This document shows positions 30,553-39,657 of a stretch of 64,000 nucleotides of DNA, one piece after another. The position numbers and the translations under genes were made by a program. The notes beneath the pieces were generated by a model, which was not told the origin of the DNA, searched no databases, and worked only from the letters and a program-made list of their open reading frames with translations. Each line of letters opens with the position of its first letter. The first letter of the stretch is position 1. The DNA comes from Fructilactobacillus cliffordii (GTDB taxonomy: Bacteria; Bacillota; Bacilli; Lactobacillales; Lactobacillaceae): positions 434,001-498,000 of the forward strand of contig NZ_CP097117.1 in the NCBI RefSeq assembly GCF_024029355.1, in the 5' to 3' direction.

Positions 30553-30556
30553 TCTC

Positions 30557-30585
30557 AATATACAATAATCCTGCTGAAAACGCAA
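30557..30585 (-). promoter_or_regulatory. asnS promoter
   Basis: Minus strand TTGCGT (30580-30585), 17-bp spacer, TATATT (30557-30562). Transcription is expected to start near 30550, just before stem I of the T-box. Confidence 0.65.
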
Positions 30586-30602
30586 TCCTTTTCGGATGGC
30601 AA

Positions 30603-31649
30603 TTAATCCTGACGGTGAGCCACACAAGTACCTTCCGGCACCGTAAAGTCCTTTTGGACCAAGGTTAACTTGCCAGAATCGGCATTCCGTTGGAATAAAG
30701 TAGCGTTATCGGTGTTTTGGTTAGCAACGATCAGGAAGTCTTCCGATCGGTTAAAGTTGAAGTCCCGGGGGAATTCCCCTTCGGTAGAAATCCGTTGGAT
30801 TTGTTTTAACTTTCCGTCTGGTTGGACGGCAAAGACGACAATGCTATCATTACCCCGGTTAGAAACGTAGATAAAGCGGTGGTCACTCGACAAGTGAATG
30901 GCAGCGGCTCCGTTATGTTCCGTCCAGTCAGCTGGAATGGTGGATACTACTTGTTCGATTTCAAACTGCGCGGTTTCTTCGTTGTAGTTTAAGACCGCCA
31001 CTTTGCTGCTTAACTCTCCGACTAAGTAAGCCTTACCCAGTTCTTCAATGTAAGTAATGTGCCGCGGTCCAAATCCCGGTTCTAGGGTTAAACCACTGAC
31101 TAATTCGAGTTTTCCTTCCGGAGTTAAATCGTACAGAAAAATCTGATCAAGACCGAGGTCACAAACCACTAGCCGACCGTCAAACGAGATATCAACATAG
31201 TGGGGGTGGGGCCCATCAGCTTGTTCTGGGCGCGGTCCCACCTTACCATGATCATGAACCCGATCAGTAGCGGCCAGCAAGCCGTCTGGCCCAATCTTAA
31301 AGATGGTCACATCTCCGGTATGGTAGTTGGCAGTGTACACAAATTGCCGTTTTTCGTCGACCGTAATGTAAGCCGGGCTACTCCCCATTTCCACGATCTT
31401 TTGCAGTTCCTTCGCTGGAATGGTGGTCCCGTCTAAGTCCACTACCCCTCCATGCAGTTCGTTGTCTTCCATGACTCGTTCCACGGCGTAAATACGGTGG
31501 GCTTTGGATTCAGCAACATAGGTTGGGGAACCGGCCTTAGCCACTAATTGCAGGTTTTGCAAAGCCGGCTTGTCCGTATCCAATTCAATTTGGTAAATAC
31601 CCTTACTTTGATTTTTGGTATACGTTCCGATCAGAAATTTTTCAATCAT
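30603..31649 (-). CDS. pgl: 6-phosphogluconolactonase-type lactonase (beta-propeller)
   Basis: Hydrolyses 6-phosphogluconolactone in the oxidative pentose phosphate / phosphoketolase route. The 348 residues start MIEKFLIGTYTKNQSKGIYQ, typical of the YbhE/Pgl seven-bladed propeller family. Repeated blade motifs are visible: GPRPEQADGPHPHYVDISFDGR, GFGPRHITYI, NRGNDSIVVFAV and GEFPRDFNFNRSEDFLIVANQ. The ATG at 31649 has GGAGGC upstream. Family members may act on other sugar lactones, so the exact substrate is inferred. Its downstream end is close to the asnS promoter, and I see no strong terminator there. Confidence 0.88.
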   Translation of the reverse strand: MIEKFLIGTYTKNQSKGIYQIELDTDKPALQNLQLVAKAGSPTYVAESKAHRIYAVERVMEDNELHGGVVDLDGTTIPAKELQKIVEMGSSPAYITVDEKRQFVYTANYHTGDVTIFKIGPDGLLAATDRVHDHGKVGPRPEQADGPHPHYVDISFDGRLVVCDLGLDQIFLYDLTPEGKLELVSGLTLEPGFGPRHITYIEELGKAYLVGELSSKVAVLNYNEETAQFEIEQVVSTIPADWTEHNGAAAIHLSSDHRFIYVSNRGNDSIVVFAVQPDGKLKQIQRISTEGEFPRDFNFNRSEDFLIVANQNTDNATLFQRNADSGKLTLVQKDFTVPEGTCVAHRQD

Positions 31650-31677
31650 GTTTCCTGCCTCCGTGTTCTTTTTGTTC

Positions 31678-31706
31678 ATTATCCCACAAACTAAAAATCC
31701 GGTAAA
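31678..31706 (-). promoter_or_regulatory. Probable pgl promoter
   Basis: Minus strand TTTACC (31701-31706), 17-bp spacer, GATAAT (31678-31683), about 30 bp upstream of the pgl ATG and within the gap after the 104-residue gene. Confidence 0.5.
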
Positions 31707-31712
31707 GCAGCG

Positions 31713-32027
31713 TTAACCAATGTGATTTTCTTTCAAAATTTGGGCAACTTCCTGTTCCATTGCAGGGGTTTTTTTCCATTCTTCAAACTCCTGCAGATTT
31801 TCATCAGGCATCGTATAGCGCTGGTTAATGTAATTTTCGTAATTAATCACGTGAACGGAGTGCGGGATGTTGAGCTGCAGAATCCGCACTTGCTTAATTA
31901 AGTTCCGTTCCGCGGCCAGCTCTGCTCGTCCGTTTTGAACCATGTTGCTAATTTCTAGGTACTTGCTACCGTCTAAGCGCGTAATTTCTTCAATCAAAGT
32001 AAGAGTTTCGTGACTTTTTTGTGCCAT
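31713..32027 (-). CDS. Conserved-looking protein of unknown function (104 residues)
   Basis: A soluble, charged protein starting MAQKSHETLTLIEEITRLDG, mostly helical by composition. A central segment may be beta-strand (VRILQLNIPHSVHVINYENYI) and the C-terminus is Glu/Lys-rich. No membrane segment or known catalytic motif. The ATG has AAGGAG upstream, formed by the stop codon region of the preceding 44-residue gene, so the two are translated from one mRNA. I do not recognise the family. Confidence 0.7.
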   Translation of the reverse strand: MAQKSHETLTLIEEITRLDGSKYLEISNMVQNGRAELAAERNLIKQVRILQLNIPHSVHVINYENYINQRYTMPDENLQEFEEWKKTPAMEQEVAQILKENHIG

Positions 32028-32037
32028 ATAACGCTCC

Positions 32038-32172
32038 TTACCAGTGTCGTTTTGAGACCGACCGTAATCCCCGCCGGTCCGCGTTTAACTTGTTTTGTTG
32101 CTGCTTAAATTTCTCCCAAGTTGCTTCCTTGCGATCGTGTTTATTTTGTTTCGTTCGTTTTGTGTATTTCAT
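32038..32172 (-). CDS. Very basic small protein of 44 residues, unknown
   Basis: An open frame of 44 codons starting MKYTKRTKQNKHDRKEATWE and ending RSVSKRHW. About a third of residues are Lys or Arg, suggesting contact with RNA or the ribosome, but this is only composition. It has a good ribosome site (AGAAGGTG before the ATG). Its TAA is part of the AAGGAG of the next gene, 10 bp apart, which argues that it is translated. It lies between the glmS terminator and the 104-residue gene. Confidence 0.6.
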   Translation of the reverse strand: MKYTKRTKQNKHDRKEATWEKFKQQQNKLNADRRGLRSVSKRHW

Positions 32173-32200
32173 CTTATTCACCTTCTTTAATTTAAGCGAA

Positions 32201-32236
32201 AAAAGAAAAGAATTGTCGTAACAATCCTTTTCTTTT
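32201..32236 (-). terminator. glmS terminator
   Basis: Stem AAAAGAAAAGGATTGT / ACAATTCTTTTCTTTT with a 4-nt loop (one G.T wobble), followed on the minus strand by TTTTTT. It lies 15 bp after the glmS stop. Confidence 0.85.
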
Positions 32237-32251
32237 TAATTATACAATTTT

Positions 32252-34066
32252 TTATTCCACAGTAACACTCTTAGCTAAGTTACGTGGTAAGTCTACGTTC
32301 AAGCCCTTGTTCAAGCTAGTGTAGTAAGCCAACAGTTGGGCGGGAATGACACTCAAGAGTGGCGTCAATAGTTCGTCGACATCCGGAATCACAAAGGTAT
32401 CTTCCGGACGAGCCAAGCTTTTTTTCACAATCGATAGCGTCTTAGCACCACGGGCAGCCGTTTCCTCGAGATTACTCCGCGTCAAACCAGCGGTGCCAGC
32501 TTGCGTAATAATGCCAATTACGGGAGTTCCTGGTTCAATCAAGGCAATCGTACCGTGCTTTAATTCTCCAGAGGCAAACCCTTCGGCGTGGACGTAGGAA
32601 ATTTCTTTCAGCTTCAAAGCAGCTTCGATCGAAACCGTATAGTCAATTCCCCGACCGATATAGAAGGCTTGGTTAGCTTCCACGAAGTAGTCTTCCGCGA
32701 TCTGATTAATTTCATTCTTTTCGTCCACGATACTTTGCATTCCTTGAGCCACTACAGCTAGTTGACCTTTAAGATCAAAATTAAGGGCAGCTGATTGTCC
32801 CTTGGCCTCACCCACGGCCTTAGCTAAAATAGCTTCGAGCGCAATTTGGGCGGTGTAAGCCTTGGTGGAAGCCACGGAAATTTCTGGACCAGCTTGCAAT
32901 AACAAAGTAAAAGTTGATTCGCGTGATAACGTGGAGTTGGCAACGTTCGTAATCGTCAGGCTGGGCAGCTTCTGTTTGTTAACGTTAACTAACACTTGTC
33001 GACTGTCGGCCGTTTCCCCACTTTGCGAAAGGAAGATAAAGAATGGCTTTTCAGACAGTAACGGGTCTTCGTAAGCAAATTCAGAAGCAACGTGAACTTC
33101 AGCAGGAATCCCGGTCAGCTTTTCTAACTGCATTTTTCCGACCAAACCGGCATGGTAACTAGTTCCTGCCCCGACGATGTAAATTCGGTCGGAGTCCTTA
33201 ATGGCATCCACTAAATCGGCATTGATTGTCGGGTGTCCCGCTTCGTCTAAGTATTCAGCAGAAAGTTTCCGCATTACGTTTGGTTGTTCGTCAATTTCCT
33301 TTAACATGTAGTATGGGTAAGTTCCCTTATCAGAAGCGCTTGGATCCACACTAACTTCAAAGGTTTCGCGTTCGGCCACGTTTCCGTCTGCATCGTTTAC
33401 AATCACTTCGTCCGGTTTCACGATGCACATGTCGCCATCTTGAATTTCTAAGAAAGTATGGGTCACATTTAACATAGCAATCGAATCAGAACAAACCACG
33501 TTACAACCATCGCCTAATCCAATCAGCATTGGGCTCTTGTTTTTAGCCACGTAAATCGTTTCTGGTTCTTCGCGGTCCATTAACATGAAGGCGTATGATG
33601 AATTTTCTAAGAGTGATAACGTCTTGTTAAAGGCATCTTGGGTGCTCATGCCTTCCTTCACAAACTTATCAATTAACTGCACAACCACTTCGGTATCAGT
33701 TTGGCTGTGGAAGTGCACCCCTTGGAGGTACTTGTCCTTTAATTCTTGGAAGTTTTCGATCACACCATTGTGAACCAGGTAAAAACGTTCGTCACTGGAA
33801 AATTGAGGGTGTGCATTTTCAATCGTAACTCCACCGTGGGTTGCCCAGCGGGTGTGCCCAATTCCGGCCGTTCCCTGAACTTCTGGTCCAATTTTCTTGC
33901 GTAAGTCGGCAATGCTTCCCGTGGTCTTGACCAGGTAATCAGTGCCATCCGGTTGGTCAACAAAGATTCCGGCCGAATCATAACCCCGATATTGTAACTT
34001 TTCTAGGCCGCTAACTAAAATTTCAGTCGCGTTTTTATTTCCGGTTACTCCAACTACTCCACACAT
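32252..34066 (-). CDS. glmS: Glutamine--fructose-6-phosphate aminotransferase
   Basis: Makes glucosamine-6-phosphate from fructose-6-phosphate and glutamine, the first step to UDP-GlcNAc. The 604 residues start MCGVVGVTGN, where Cys2 is the glutaminase nucleophile. The N-terminal Ntn domain includes GIGHTRWATHGGV, and two SIS sugar-isomerase domains follow (GAGTSYHAGLVGKMQLE; VHAEGFASGELKHGTIALIE). The C-terminus DLPRNLAKSVTVE is typical. GlmM is encoded just upstream. Monocistronic, with its own promoter and terminator. The ~60-nt leader is too short for a glmS ribozyme. Confidence 0.97.
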   Translation of the reverse strand: MCGVVGVTGNKNATEILVSGLEKLQYRGYDSAGIFVDQPDGTDYLVKTTGSIADLRKKIGPEVQGTAGIGHTRWATHGGVTIENAHPQFSSDERFYLVHNGVIENFQELKDKYLQGVHFHSQTDTEVVVQLIDKFVKEGMSTQDAFNKTLSLLENSSYAFMLMDREEPETIYVAKNKSPMLIGLGDGCNVVCSDSIAMLNVTHTFLEIQDGDMCIVKPDEVIVNDADGNVAERETFEVSVDPSASDKGTYPYYMLKEIDEQPNVMRKLSAEYLDEAGHPTINADLVDAIKDSDRIYIVGAGTSYHAGLVGKMQLEKLTGIPAEVHVASEFAYEDPLLSEKPFFIFLSQSGETADSRQVLVNVNKQKLPSLTITNVANSTLSRESTFTLLLQAGPEISVASTKAYTAQIALEAILAKAVGEAKGQSAALNFDLKGQLAVVAQGMQSIVDEKNEINQIAEDYFVEANQAFYIGRGIDYTVSIEAALKLKEISYVHAEGFASGELKHGTIALIEPGTPVIGIITQAGTAGLTRSNLEETAARGAKTLSIVKKSLARPEDTFVIPDVDELLTPLLSVIPAQLLAYYTSLNKGLNVDLPRNLAKSVTVE

Positions 34067-34134
34067 AATAAATGTCCTCGTTCCTAAATTGGTATAGATG
34101 TTTAAATTATTTTTAGTTTGTTAACGCATCTTAT

Positions 34135-34163
34135 ATATTAGTGTTTTCATAAATACTTGTCAA
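34135..34163 (-). promoter_or_regulatory. glmS promoter
   Basis: Minus strand consensus TTGACA (34158-34163), 17-bp spacer, TAATAT (34135-34140). Predicted leader about 60 nt. One of the strongest promoters in the window. Confidence 0.75.
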
Positions 34164-34194
34164 ACCATAACTCTAAATTGGTCTACGCCCAATA

Positions 34195-34227
34195 AAAAAG
34201 AACGGTTCGTAACGAACCGTTCTTTTT
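34195..34227 (-). terminator. glmM terminator
   Basis: AAAAAGAACGGTTCG / CGAACCGTTCTTTTT hairpin with a 3-nt loop. It touches the glmM stop codon and is followed by TTTTTTATT on the minus strand. It separates the cdaA-cdaR-glmM operon from the glmS promoter. Confidence 0.9.
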
Positions 34228-35573
34228 TATTGATTAGCTTGTTTAACGATTGCAGCAATTTGATCAGCATACCGCTGACTATCCTCCTGCGTCGCTGCTT
34301 CGACCATCACCCGGAGCAATGGTTCGGTTCCACTCGGTCGGACTAAAATTCGTCCGTTGCCATTCATTTCCGTTTCAACCTGTTGAATGACCTCCTGAAC
34401 TTCAGGAGCATCCATTGCATGTTTCTTATCTTTCACCTTCACGTTCACTAAACTTTGGGGATACTTACGTACCCCAGCGGCTAATTCAGATAATGGTTTG
34501 TTCGTCGCCTGCATAATCGACATCAATTGCAAACTAGTTAACATGCCGTCTCCGGTGGTATTGAAGTCTAAGAAGACAATGTGACCAGATTGTTCACCAC
34601 CGAGATTGTAACCGTTCCGGTTCATTTCTTCTACCACGTACCGATCACCGACCTTGGTCTTCACACTCTTTAAACCGTGGGCTTCCATAGCCTTGTACAT
34701 TCCCAAGTTACTCATCACCGTGGTGACAATCGTATCTTGCTTCAAACGACCATGTTCATCCATGTACTTTCCACAAATGTACATAATCTTGTCACCATCC
34801 ACAATGTTTCCGAGTTCATCAACCGCGATACACCGATCACCGTCCCCATCAAAAGCAATTCCTAGTTGGGCGCCTTCGTTGACCACTAACCGTTGCAATT
34901 GTTCAGGATGAGTTGAACCAACTTGATCATTAATGTTAATGCCATTTGGTGTCGTAGCCATCGTGGTGAAATCAATGCCTAAGTCGGCATACAAACGTGG
35001 TACTAGCGAACTGGTGGCTCCATTAGCAGCGTCCACCACTACCTTCATGCCGGTTAAATTTTCTGGAATTGTTTGCGCTAAGAAGTGAAGATACTTTTGT
35101 CCGGCTTCCGTGTAGTTATCAGCCGTTCCCAGTCCTTTGGCAGCCGGGCGGGGTAAATCATCCACCGAATTTTCGAGGATGGCTTCGATGTCAGCCTCAA
35201 TCTCGTCAGACAGCTTGTAGCCGTCACCACCGAAGAACTTAATTCCGTTGTATTCGGCTGGATTGTGCGAAGCAGTAATCATCACGCCGGCATCCGCATC
35301 CTGGTCTCTAACTAAGTAAGCGACACCAGGCGTCGTTACGATTCCGAGACGGAGCACTTCAATCCCGACGGACAATAAGCCGGCTACCAGGGCGTCTTCT
35401 AACATTTGTCCAGAAATTCGAGTATCACGTGAGACCAAAACCCGAGGTTGGTGATTTTCAGCACTCCGTTTGGTAAGGGCATAACCCCCAGCTCGACCAG
35501 CCCGAAAGGCTAATTCTGGGGTTAGTTCTTGGTTAGCAATCCCTCTAATTCCGTCAGTTCCAAAATACTTCAT
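34227..35573 (-). CDS. glmM: Phosphoglucosamine mutase
   Basis: Converts glucosamine-6-phosphate to glucosamine-1-phosphate for UDP-GlcNAc synthesis. The 448 residues start [20 protein letters not shown]. They contain the phosphoserine loop [17 protein letters not shown] (Ser near 100), the metal-binding loop FDGDGDRC, the sugar-binding GGEQSGH and the phosphate-binding [15 protein letters not shown]. It is the last gene of cdaA-cdaR-glmM. This arrangement is conserved in Firmicutes, and CdaA activity is known to be modulated by GlmM. Confidence 0.97.
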   Translation of the reverse strand: MKYFGTDGIRGIANQELTPELAFRAGRAGGYALTKRSAENHQPRVLVSRDTRISGQMLEDALVAGLLSVGIEVLRLGIVTTPGVAYLVRDQDADAGVMITASHNPAEYNGIKFFGGDGYKLSDEIEADIEAILENSVDDLPRPAAKGLGTADNYTEAGQKYLHFLAQTIPENLTGMKVVVDAANGATSSLVPRLYADLGIDFTTMATTPNGININDQVGSTHPEQLQRLVVNEGAQLGIAFDGDGDRCIAVDELGNIVDGDKIMYICGKYMDEHGRLKQDTIVTTVMSNLGMYKAMEAHGLKSVKTKVGDRYVVEEMNRNGYNLGGEQSGHIVFLDFNTTGDGMLTSLQLMSIMQATNKPLSELAAGVRKYPQSLVNVKVKDKKHAMDAPEVQEVIQQVETEMNGNGRILVRPSGTEPLLRVMVEAATQEDSQRYADQIAAIVKQANQ

Positions 35574-35596
35574 TTTTACTCCTTTACTGGTTCCAA

Positions 35597-36325
35597 TTAC
35601 TTGTTTTCTTCATTATTCTTTTGGTTATCTTTTTGCACGTCGAGCTTTACGTCTGTGGTTGATGGAGAAATGACCACGTTGACGGTTTTACCCTTGACGT
35701 CCACGGCATCAATCACAGCTGCTTTATTGGTCGACTTGCGTACGTCATTCGGTAAGTTCACCTTGGCCACCACTTTATCAATCCGTTGCATCTCATTTTC
35801 CGGTCCGGTGATGCTGACCTTTTTGAGATCCTGTTCGACCCGGGTTACCTTATACCCCGCCATGATTTGATTTTTATCGTACTCCACCGTTATGGGGAAG
35901 GTTTCCGTTTCACGGGGTTGAATGTTCACGGTGATTTTAGCTGGCTTAATCGTGGCTTGCAGTTCGGAATTCAAACCGGTTTGTTGTAACCGGACTGTGT
36001 GTTTTCCAGGTCCAAGGTCATTTAAATCAGCAATCACTTTGAAGTTCCTGGTGTTTGCGGTCGTAGTCACCAGTGCAGCTGGTCCCTTCAGTTGGACTTG
36101 TACCTGATTCGGATACCCGACCACGAAATACTTCTCAGAGTTTACGTTCAGTTGCAACGGAACCTCGATTTGCTTCCGAGTATCAGAGGTAAGCTGCTGG
36201 TTTGCCTGATTATTGCGTGCATTGGGAGTGCCTAATTTAGCTTGATTCACGATGAAAAACAAACCCACGGCAATCACAAACGAAAAGAGCAGTGCAAATA
36301 CTTTACTATCCATAAAGCGGTGCAT
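35597..36325 (-). CDS. cdaR: CdaA regulatory protein CdaR (YbbR domains)
   Basis: A membrane-anchored extracytoplasmic protein that modulates the diadenylate cyclase CdaA. The 242 residues have an N-terminal membrane segment ([18 protein letters not shown], ~8-25). The YbbR-like repeats that follow include [28 protein letters not shown] and [32 protein letters not shown]. Its start overlaps the cdaA stop (TAATG), so the two are translationally coupled. The tail is rich in Asn, Lys and Glu. Confidence 0.92.
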   Translation of the reverse strand: MHRFMDSKVFALLFSFVIAVGLFFIVNQAKLGTPNARNNQANQQLTSDTRKQIEVPLQLNVNSEKYFVVGYPNQVQVQLKGPAALVTTTANTRNFKVIADLNDLGPGKHTVRLQQTGLNSELQATIKPAKITVNIQPRETETFPITVEYDKNQIMAGYKVTRVEQDLKKVSITGPENEMQRIDKVVAKVNLPNDVRKSTNKAAVIDAVDVKGKTVNVVISPSTTDVKLDVQKDNQKNNEENK

Positions 36326-37164
36326 TACTTGCCACCTCCCATTAGTTTAGCAAAAAAATCGTGCACTTCCCCGTGCCAAGTCTTTTTCTGACTTGGTTTC
36401 AATAAATGACTGCGCAGGTACTTTAAATAGTCTTCCTGACTCATTCCACGCAGGAGTTCGTTGTTCTGGGTAAACGACACTTCTCCCGTTTCCTCAGAAA
36501 CCACGATGGTAATGGCATCGGTAACTTCAGAGAGACCAACGGCGGCCCGGTGCCGGGTTCCTAATTCCCGAGGAATTAATTTACTGTCCGAAGGAGGTAA
36601 ATAGGCATTGGCAGCGGCAATCCGATCATCCTTAATGATGACGGCTCCATCGTGCAGTGGCGTGTTCGGGATAAATATGTTAATCAACAGTTCACTGGAA
36701 ACGTCCGCATCCAAAGCAATTCCCTTTTCAATCCATTCTTCCAGTCCGGTCTTCATCTGGATCGCAATCAGCGCTCCAATCCGACGTTTAGATAGATACT
36801 GAATTGCCCCGTCCAATGCCTTAATCACCTTTTCAGTTCGTGCGTTAGCCTGCTGGGATTGCTTAAAGACTGACTGTTGACCCAATTTTTCGAGTCCCCG
36901 CCGAATTTCGGGTTGAAAAATCACGATACAACCAATGACTCCCCAATTAATAACCTGATCCAAAATCCAAGAGGTCATGGTGAGTCCAAGGTACCAGCTC
37001 AGTACCTTAGCAATCACTAGCACCACAATCCCGCGTAGGAGCTGGATGGAACGGGTCCCCTTTAACAGCATAAATAATTCGTAGATTAGAATCCACACTA
37101 CCAAAATGTCCAGCACGTTGCTGAGGTTGTGTAGTGTCAGAATGTTACTCCAGTTAATTCCCAT
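36325..37164 (-). CDS. cdaA: Diadenylate cyclase CdaA
   Basis: A membrane enzyme that makes c-di-AMP from two ATP, controlling potassium/osmolyte balance and wall homeostasis. The 279 residues have three N-terminal membrane segments (~18-90) and a DAC domain with the catalytic DGA (172-174) and RHR (204-206) motifs, both intact. First gene of the cdaA-cdaR-glmM operon. The ATG has AAGGAA upstream. Confidence 0.96.
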   Translation of the reverse strand: MGINWSNILTLHNLSNVLDILVVWILIYELFMLLKGTRSIQLLRGIVVLVIAKVLSWYLGLTMTSWILDQVINWGVIGCIVIFQPEIRRGLEKLGQQSVFKQSQQANARTEKVIKALDGAIQYLSKRRIGALIAIQMKTGLEEWIEKGIALDADVSSELLINIFIPNTPLHDGAVIIKDDRIAAANAYLPPSDSKLIPRELGTRHRAAVGLSEVTDAITIVVSEETGEVSFTQNNELLRGMSQEDYLKYLRSHLLKPSQKKTWHGEVHDFFAKLMGGGK

Positions 37165-37203
37165 TCGTTCGTGTTCCTTCCTACTTGAGGCGACTTTAGA
37201 ATC

Positions 37204-37212
37204 ATTATAGCA
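37204..37212 (-). promoter_or_regulatory. Extended -10 promoter of the cdaA operon
   Basis: Minus strand TGCTATAAT, a consensus -10 with the TGn extension, about 40 bp upstream of the cdaA ATG. No convincing -35 is seen. Confidence 0.55.
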
Positions 37213-37324
37213 CTCCCCGAACCAATTTTAATAGGGCGGTCGGCGTGGTTTAAGAAACAATTTAATAGTTTTTTTACTTAATTTGCGGTTTAATGAAAGT
37301 AGACTATTTTGAGGTGATTAAAAT

Positions 37325-37978
37325 ATGACAAACAGAAAAAAATGGCAAGTCCGCTTGTTTTTCATCGTGTGGCTGGTGTTTATCAAGCTTTTTATCAAGG
37401 ACTCGCTCTTCGGGTTCTTACTATTAAACACGTTTTTAGGCTACATCCCAATTGAGCTGAGTTTCCACATCGGTAAGCCCAAGCAAAATGTGCTGATTTT
37501 CTGGTTTTTAACCATCGTCTGGATGCTTTTTTATCCAAATGCCCCCTACATCTTAACCGATTTATTGCACCTATCGTGGCTCCATCCGAACGACATTAAC
37601 GGAATGCTGAAGTTAGATGGTCACATCTGGTTTCTGTATACCTGCCTCTTGATTAGCGCGTTAACCTGCGCCTTTTTGGGCTTTTGGAGTTTGATTCACG
37701 TGGCCAAGGCAATTACCGCCAAGCTGCACCTCCAGATGGCCTTTACTAACATGATGGTGACCTGTGTCCTAATTTTTCTGAGCTCGGTTGGCCTCTACAT
37801 CGGCCGTTTTCTGCGGGTGCACACTGTTTACCTAATTACCAATCCAAAATTTTACATGCACATGTTTGCTAACATGTGGAACCGGGAGATGCTGATTTTT
37901 GTCATCTTGATGACCATCATTCAGCTAGTCATTTACTGGATTTATACAATCATTCAGGATAACAGTCCAGAAACATAA
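37325..37978 (+). CDS. DUF1361 integral membrane protein
   Basis: A 217-residue protein with about six membrane segments. It carries the DUF1361 marks: WMLFYPNAPYILTDLLHLSW near residues 66-85 and GLYIGRFLRVHT near residue 158. The biochemical role of the family is not known. It is transcribed divergently from cdaA from its own start region (GAGGTG upstream of the ATG, with a weak TTGCGG/TATTTT pair before it). It ends at a bidirectional hairpin shared with murB. Confidence 0.85.
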   Translation: MTNRKKWQVRLFFIVWLVFIKLFIKDSLFGFLLLNTFLGYIPIELSFHIGKPKQNVLIFWFLTIVWMLFYPNAPYILTDLLHLSWLHPNDINGMLKLDGHIWFLYTCLLISALTCAFLGFWSLIHVAKAITAKLHLQMAFTNMMVTCVLIFLSSVGLYIGRFLRVHTVYLITNPKFYMHMFANMWNREMLIFVILMTIIQLVIYWIYTIIQDNSPET

Positions 37979-37995
37979 AAATCATTGAAAACCAA

Positions 37996-38033
37996 AAGAC
38001 TCATTAGGTGTCGTTAGCAACCTAATGAGTCTT
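37996..38033. terminator. Bidirectional terminator between the DUF1361 gene and murB
   Basis: Perfect 14-bp stem AAGACTCATTAGGT / ACCTAATGAGTCTT with a 10-nt loop, and TTTTTT on the plus strand. It lies between two convergent genes, 2 bp from the murB stop. Confidence 0.88.
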
Positions 38034-38035
38034 TT

Positions 38036-38935
38036 TTATGGTTCCACTCCGATAATCCGAACTTCGGTTTCTAAGTGAATCCCAGTTTGGGCAAAGACCG
38101 TCTCCTGGACGTGATGAATCACGTGCAGGTAGTCAGTAGCGGTGGCATGGTCCACGTTGACAATAAAGCCAGCGTGTTTTTTCGACACCTCGGCCCCGCC
38201 TGCCCGATAGCCTTGCAAGCCAGCTTCGTGAATCAGCTTGCCAGCGAAGTGTCCCTTCGGTCGCTTAAAGACGCTCCCGCAGGACGGATATTCAAGGGGT
38301 TGCTTGGACTTGCGCAAGTAATTTAAATGATTCATTTCGTGTTGAATCAAATCTTTGTGACCCAGACGGAGCTTGAAAGTGGCCCCCAGTACAATCGCGT
38401 GTTGATCCTGAATCGCACTGTGACGATAGCCAAAGTTCAACTGCTCGTGCGGCCAAACTTCAACGGCCAGTTCCTGCGTTAAAACAGTAGCTGATTCCAA
38501 CACAAATTTGGTTTCACCACCATAAGCTCCGGCGTTCATAAAGACACCGCCACCAATACTACCAGGAATCCCGGCGGCAAATTCCAGACCAGTCAGACCA
38601 GCTTGTTGGGCAACCTTGGTAGTTTCTATGTAAGCAGCCCCGGCTTCTGCGATTACCCGCTCACCGTCGACGTGAATGTGATTCATCGCGGTCAGGATGA
38701 TGGTCAGTCCCCGAATTCCACCATCCCGCACGATTAAATTACTAGCATTGCCCAGCACCGTGATTGGCATGTCGATTTGGTCGGCATATTGAACTAGCGC
38801 TTCCACCTGCTGGTCCGATTCCGGAAAGGCCAAAAAGTCCGCCGGTCCACCGGTTTTGGTCCAAGAATAATGAGCCAATGGTTCATCTTTTAAAATTTTA
38901 AAATCGTTAAATTTAGTAGTTAAATCAACTGTCAT
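38036..38935 (-). CDS. murB: UDP-N-acetylenolpyruvoylglucosamine reductase
   Basis: An NADPH- and FAD-dependent enzyme that completes UDP-MurNAc for peptidoglycan. The 299 residues contain the FAD-binding segments [12 protein letters not shown] and [20 protein letters not shown], the catalytic serine region [10 protein letters not shown] and a C-terminal Glu in LETEVRIIG. It is the short form, without the extra C-terminal loop of the E. coli type. The start ATG at 38935 follows GAAAGGAAA; the 11-residue upstream extension includes that ribosome site and was not used. Confidence 0.95.
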   Translation of the reverse strand: MTVDLTTKFNDFKILKDEPLAHYSWTKTGGPADFLAFPESDQQVEALVQYADQIDMPITVLGNASNLIVRDGGIRGLTIILTAMNHIHVDGERVIAEAGAAYIETTKVAQQAGLTGLEFAAGIPGSIGGGVFMNAGAYGGETKFVLESATVLTQELAVEVWPHEQLNFGYRHSAIQDQHAIVLGATFKLRLGHKDLIQHEMNHLNYLRKSKQPLEYPSCGSVFKRPKGHFAGKLIHEAGLQGYRAGGAEVSKKHAGFIVNVDHATATDYLHVIHHVQETVFAQTGIHLETEVRIIGVEP

Positions 38936-39057
38936 CGTTCTGTTTTCCTTTCGGTCATCTTCCTTCATTCTACCACGCTCATTCGGGGAACACTACTTGG
39001 AAAATGATATACTAAAGGCATTGATTCTACTGATTTCAACCCCAAGGAGGGATTTTT

Positions 39058-39591
39058 GTGAATTTTGTCGCCATTGATTTTGAAACCGCAACGCATCAGC
39101 GCGCTAGTGCGTGCTCCGTGGCCCTGACGGTCGTGCGTAACGACCAGGTGGTTGACGAATTTTATTCGTTAATCAACCCCGAAACGTCCTTTAACTGGCG
39201 CAACATCCAGGTCCATGGGATTCACCAACGCGACGTCCAAACGGCGCCAACGTTTCCAGCAATTTGGGAAATCATCAAACCATTTTTCAAACCCCACCGC
39301 TTGGTAATTGCCCACAACAACCGCTTCGATAACAGCGTCTTAAAAAAGAGTTTAGAACGCTACGAGCTCCCGGTCCCTCACTATCAAACCCTGGATACGG
39401 TTAAAACCGCGAAAAAGTTCTATCCGGAGTTTCCGAACCACAAGCTTAACACGGTCAGTGAGCGACTGGGAATTACGTTGGAACATCACCACAACGCCTT
39501 GGATGACAGTTTAGCGTGTGCCAACATTTTGCTCGCCCAACAGCAACAATTCGGTCCGGCAGCGCTGCGACCTTTTATTACCAACATTTAA
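39058..39591 (+). CDS. DnaQ-like 3'-5' exonuclease
   Basis: A 177-residue DEDDh-family exonuclease resembling the proofreading subunit/domain of DNA polymerase III. Motifs are Exo I FVAIDFETA (Asp7, Glu9), Exo II in VIAHNNRFDNSVL and the Exo III His-Asp in HHHNALDDSLACANILL. Stand-alone proteins of this size in lactobacilli are annotated as exonucleases of unclear role in repair or RNA metabolism. GTG start with a strong AAGGAGG upstream. Divergent from murB and convergent with the GNAT gene. Confidence 0.88.
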   Translation: MNFVAIDFETATHQRASACSVALTVVRNDQVVDEFYSLINPETSFNWRNIQVHGIHQRDVQTAPTFPAIWEIIKPFFKPHRLVIAHNNRFDNSVLKKSLERYELPVPHYQTLDTVKTAKKFYPEFPNHKLNTVSERLGITLEHHHNALDDSLACANILLAQQQQFGPAALRPFITNI

Positions 39592-39600
39592 ATAAAATTG

Positions 39601-39657
39601 AAAACGACCAGTCGTCGTTCGGCTCCTTACTGGGAAGCTGATTCTGACTGGTCGTTT
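39601..39657. terminator. Shared hairpin between the exonuclease and GNAT genes
   Basis: A 13-bp perfect stem AAAACGACCAGTC (39601-39613) / GACTGGTCGTTTT (39645-39657), with TTTTT on the plus strand. The distal arm lies inside the last codons of the acetyltransferase gene, whose stop is in the 31-nt loop. Confidence 0.75.
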
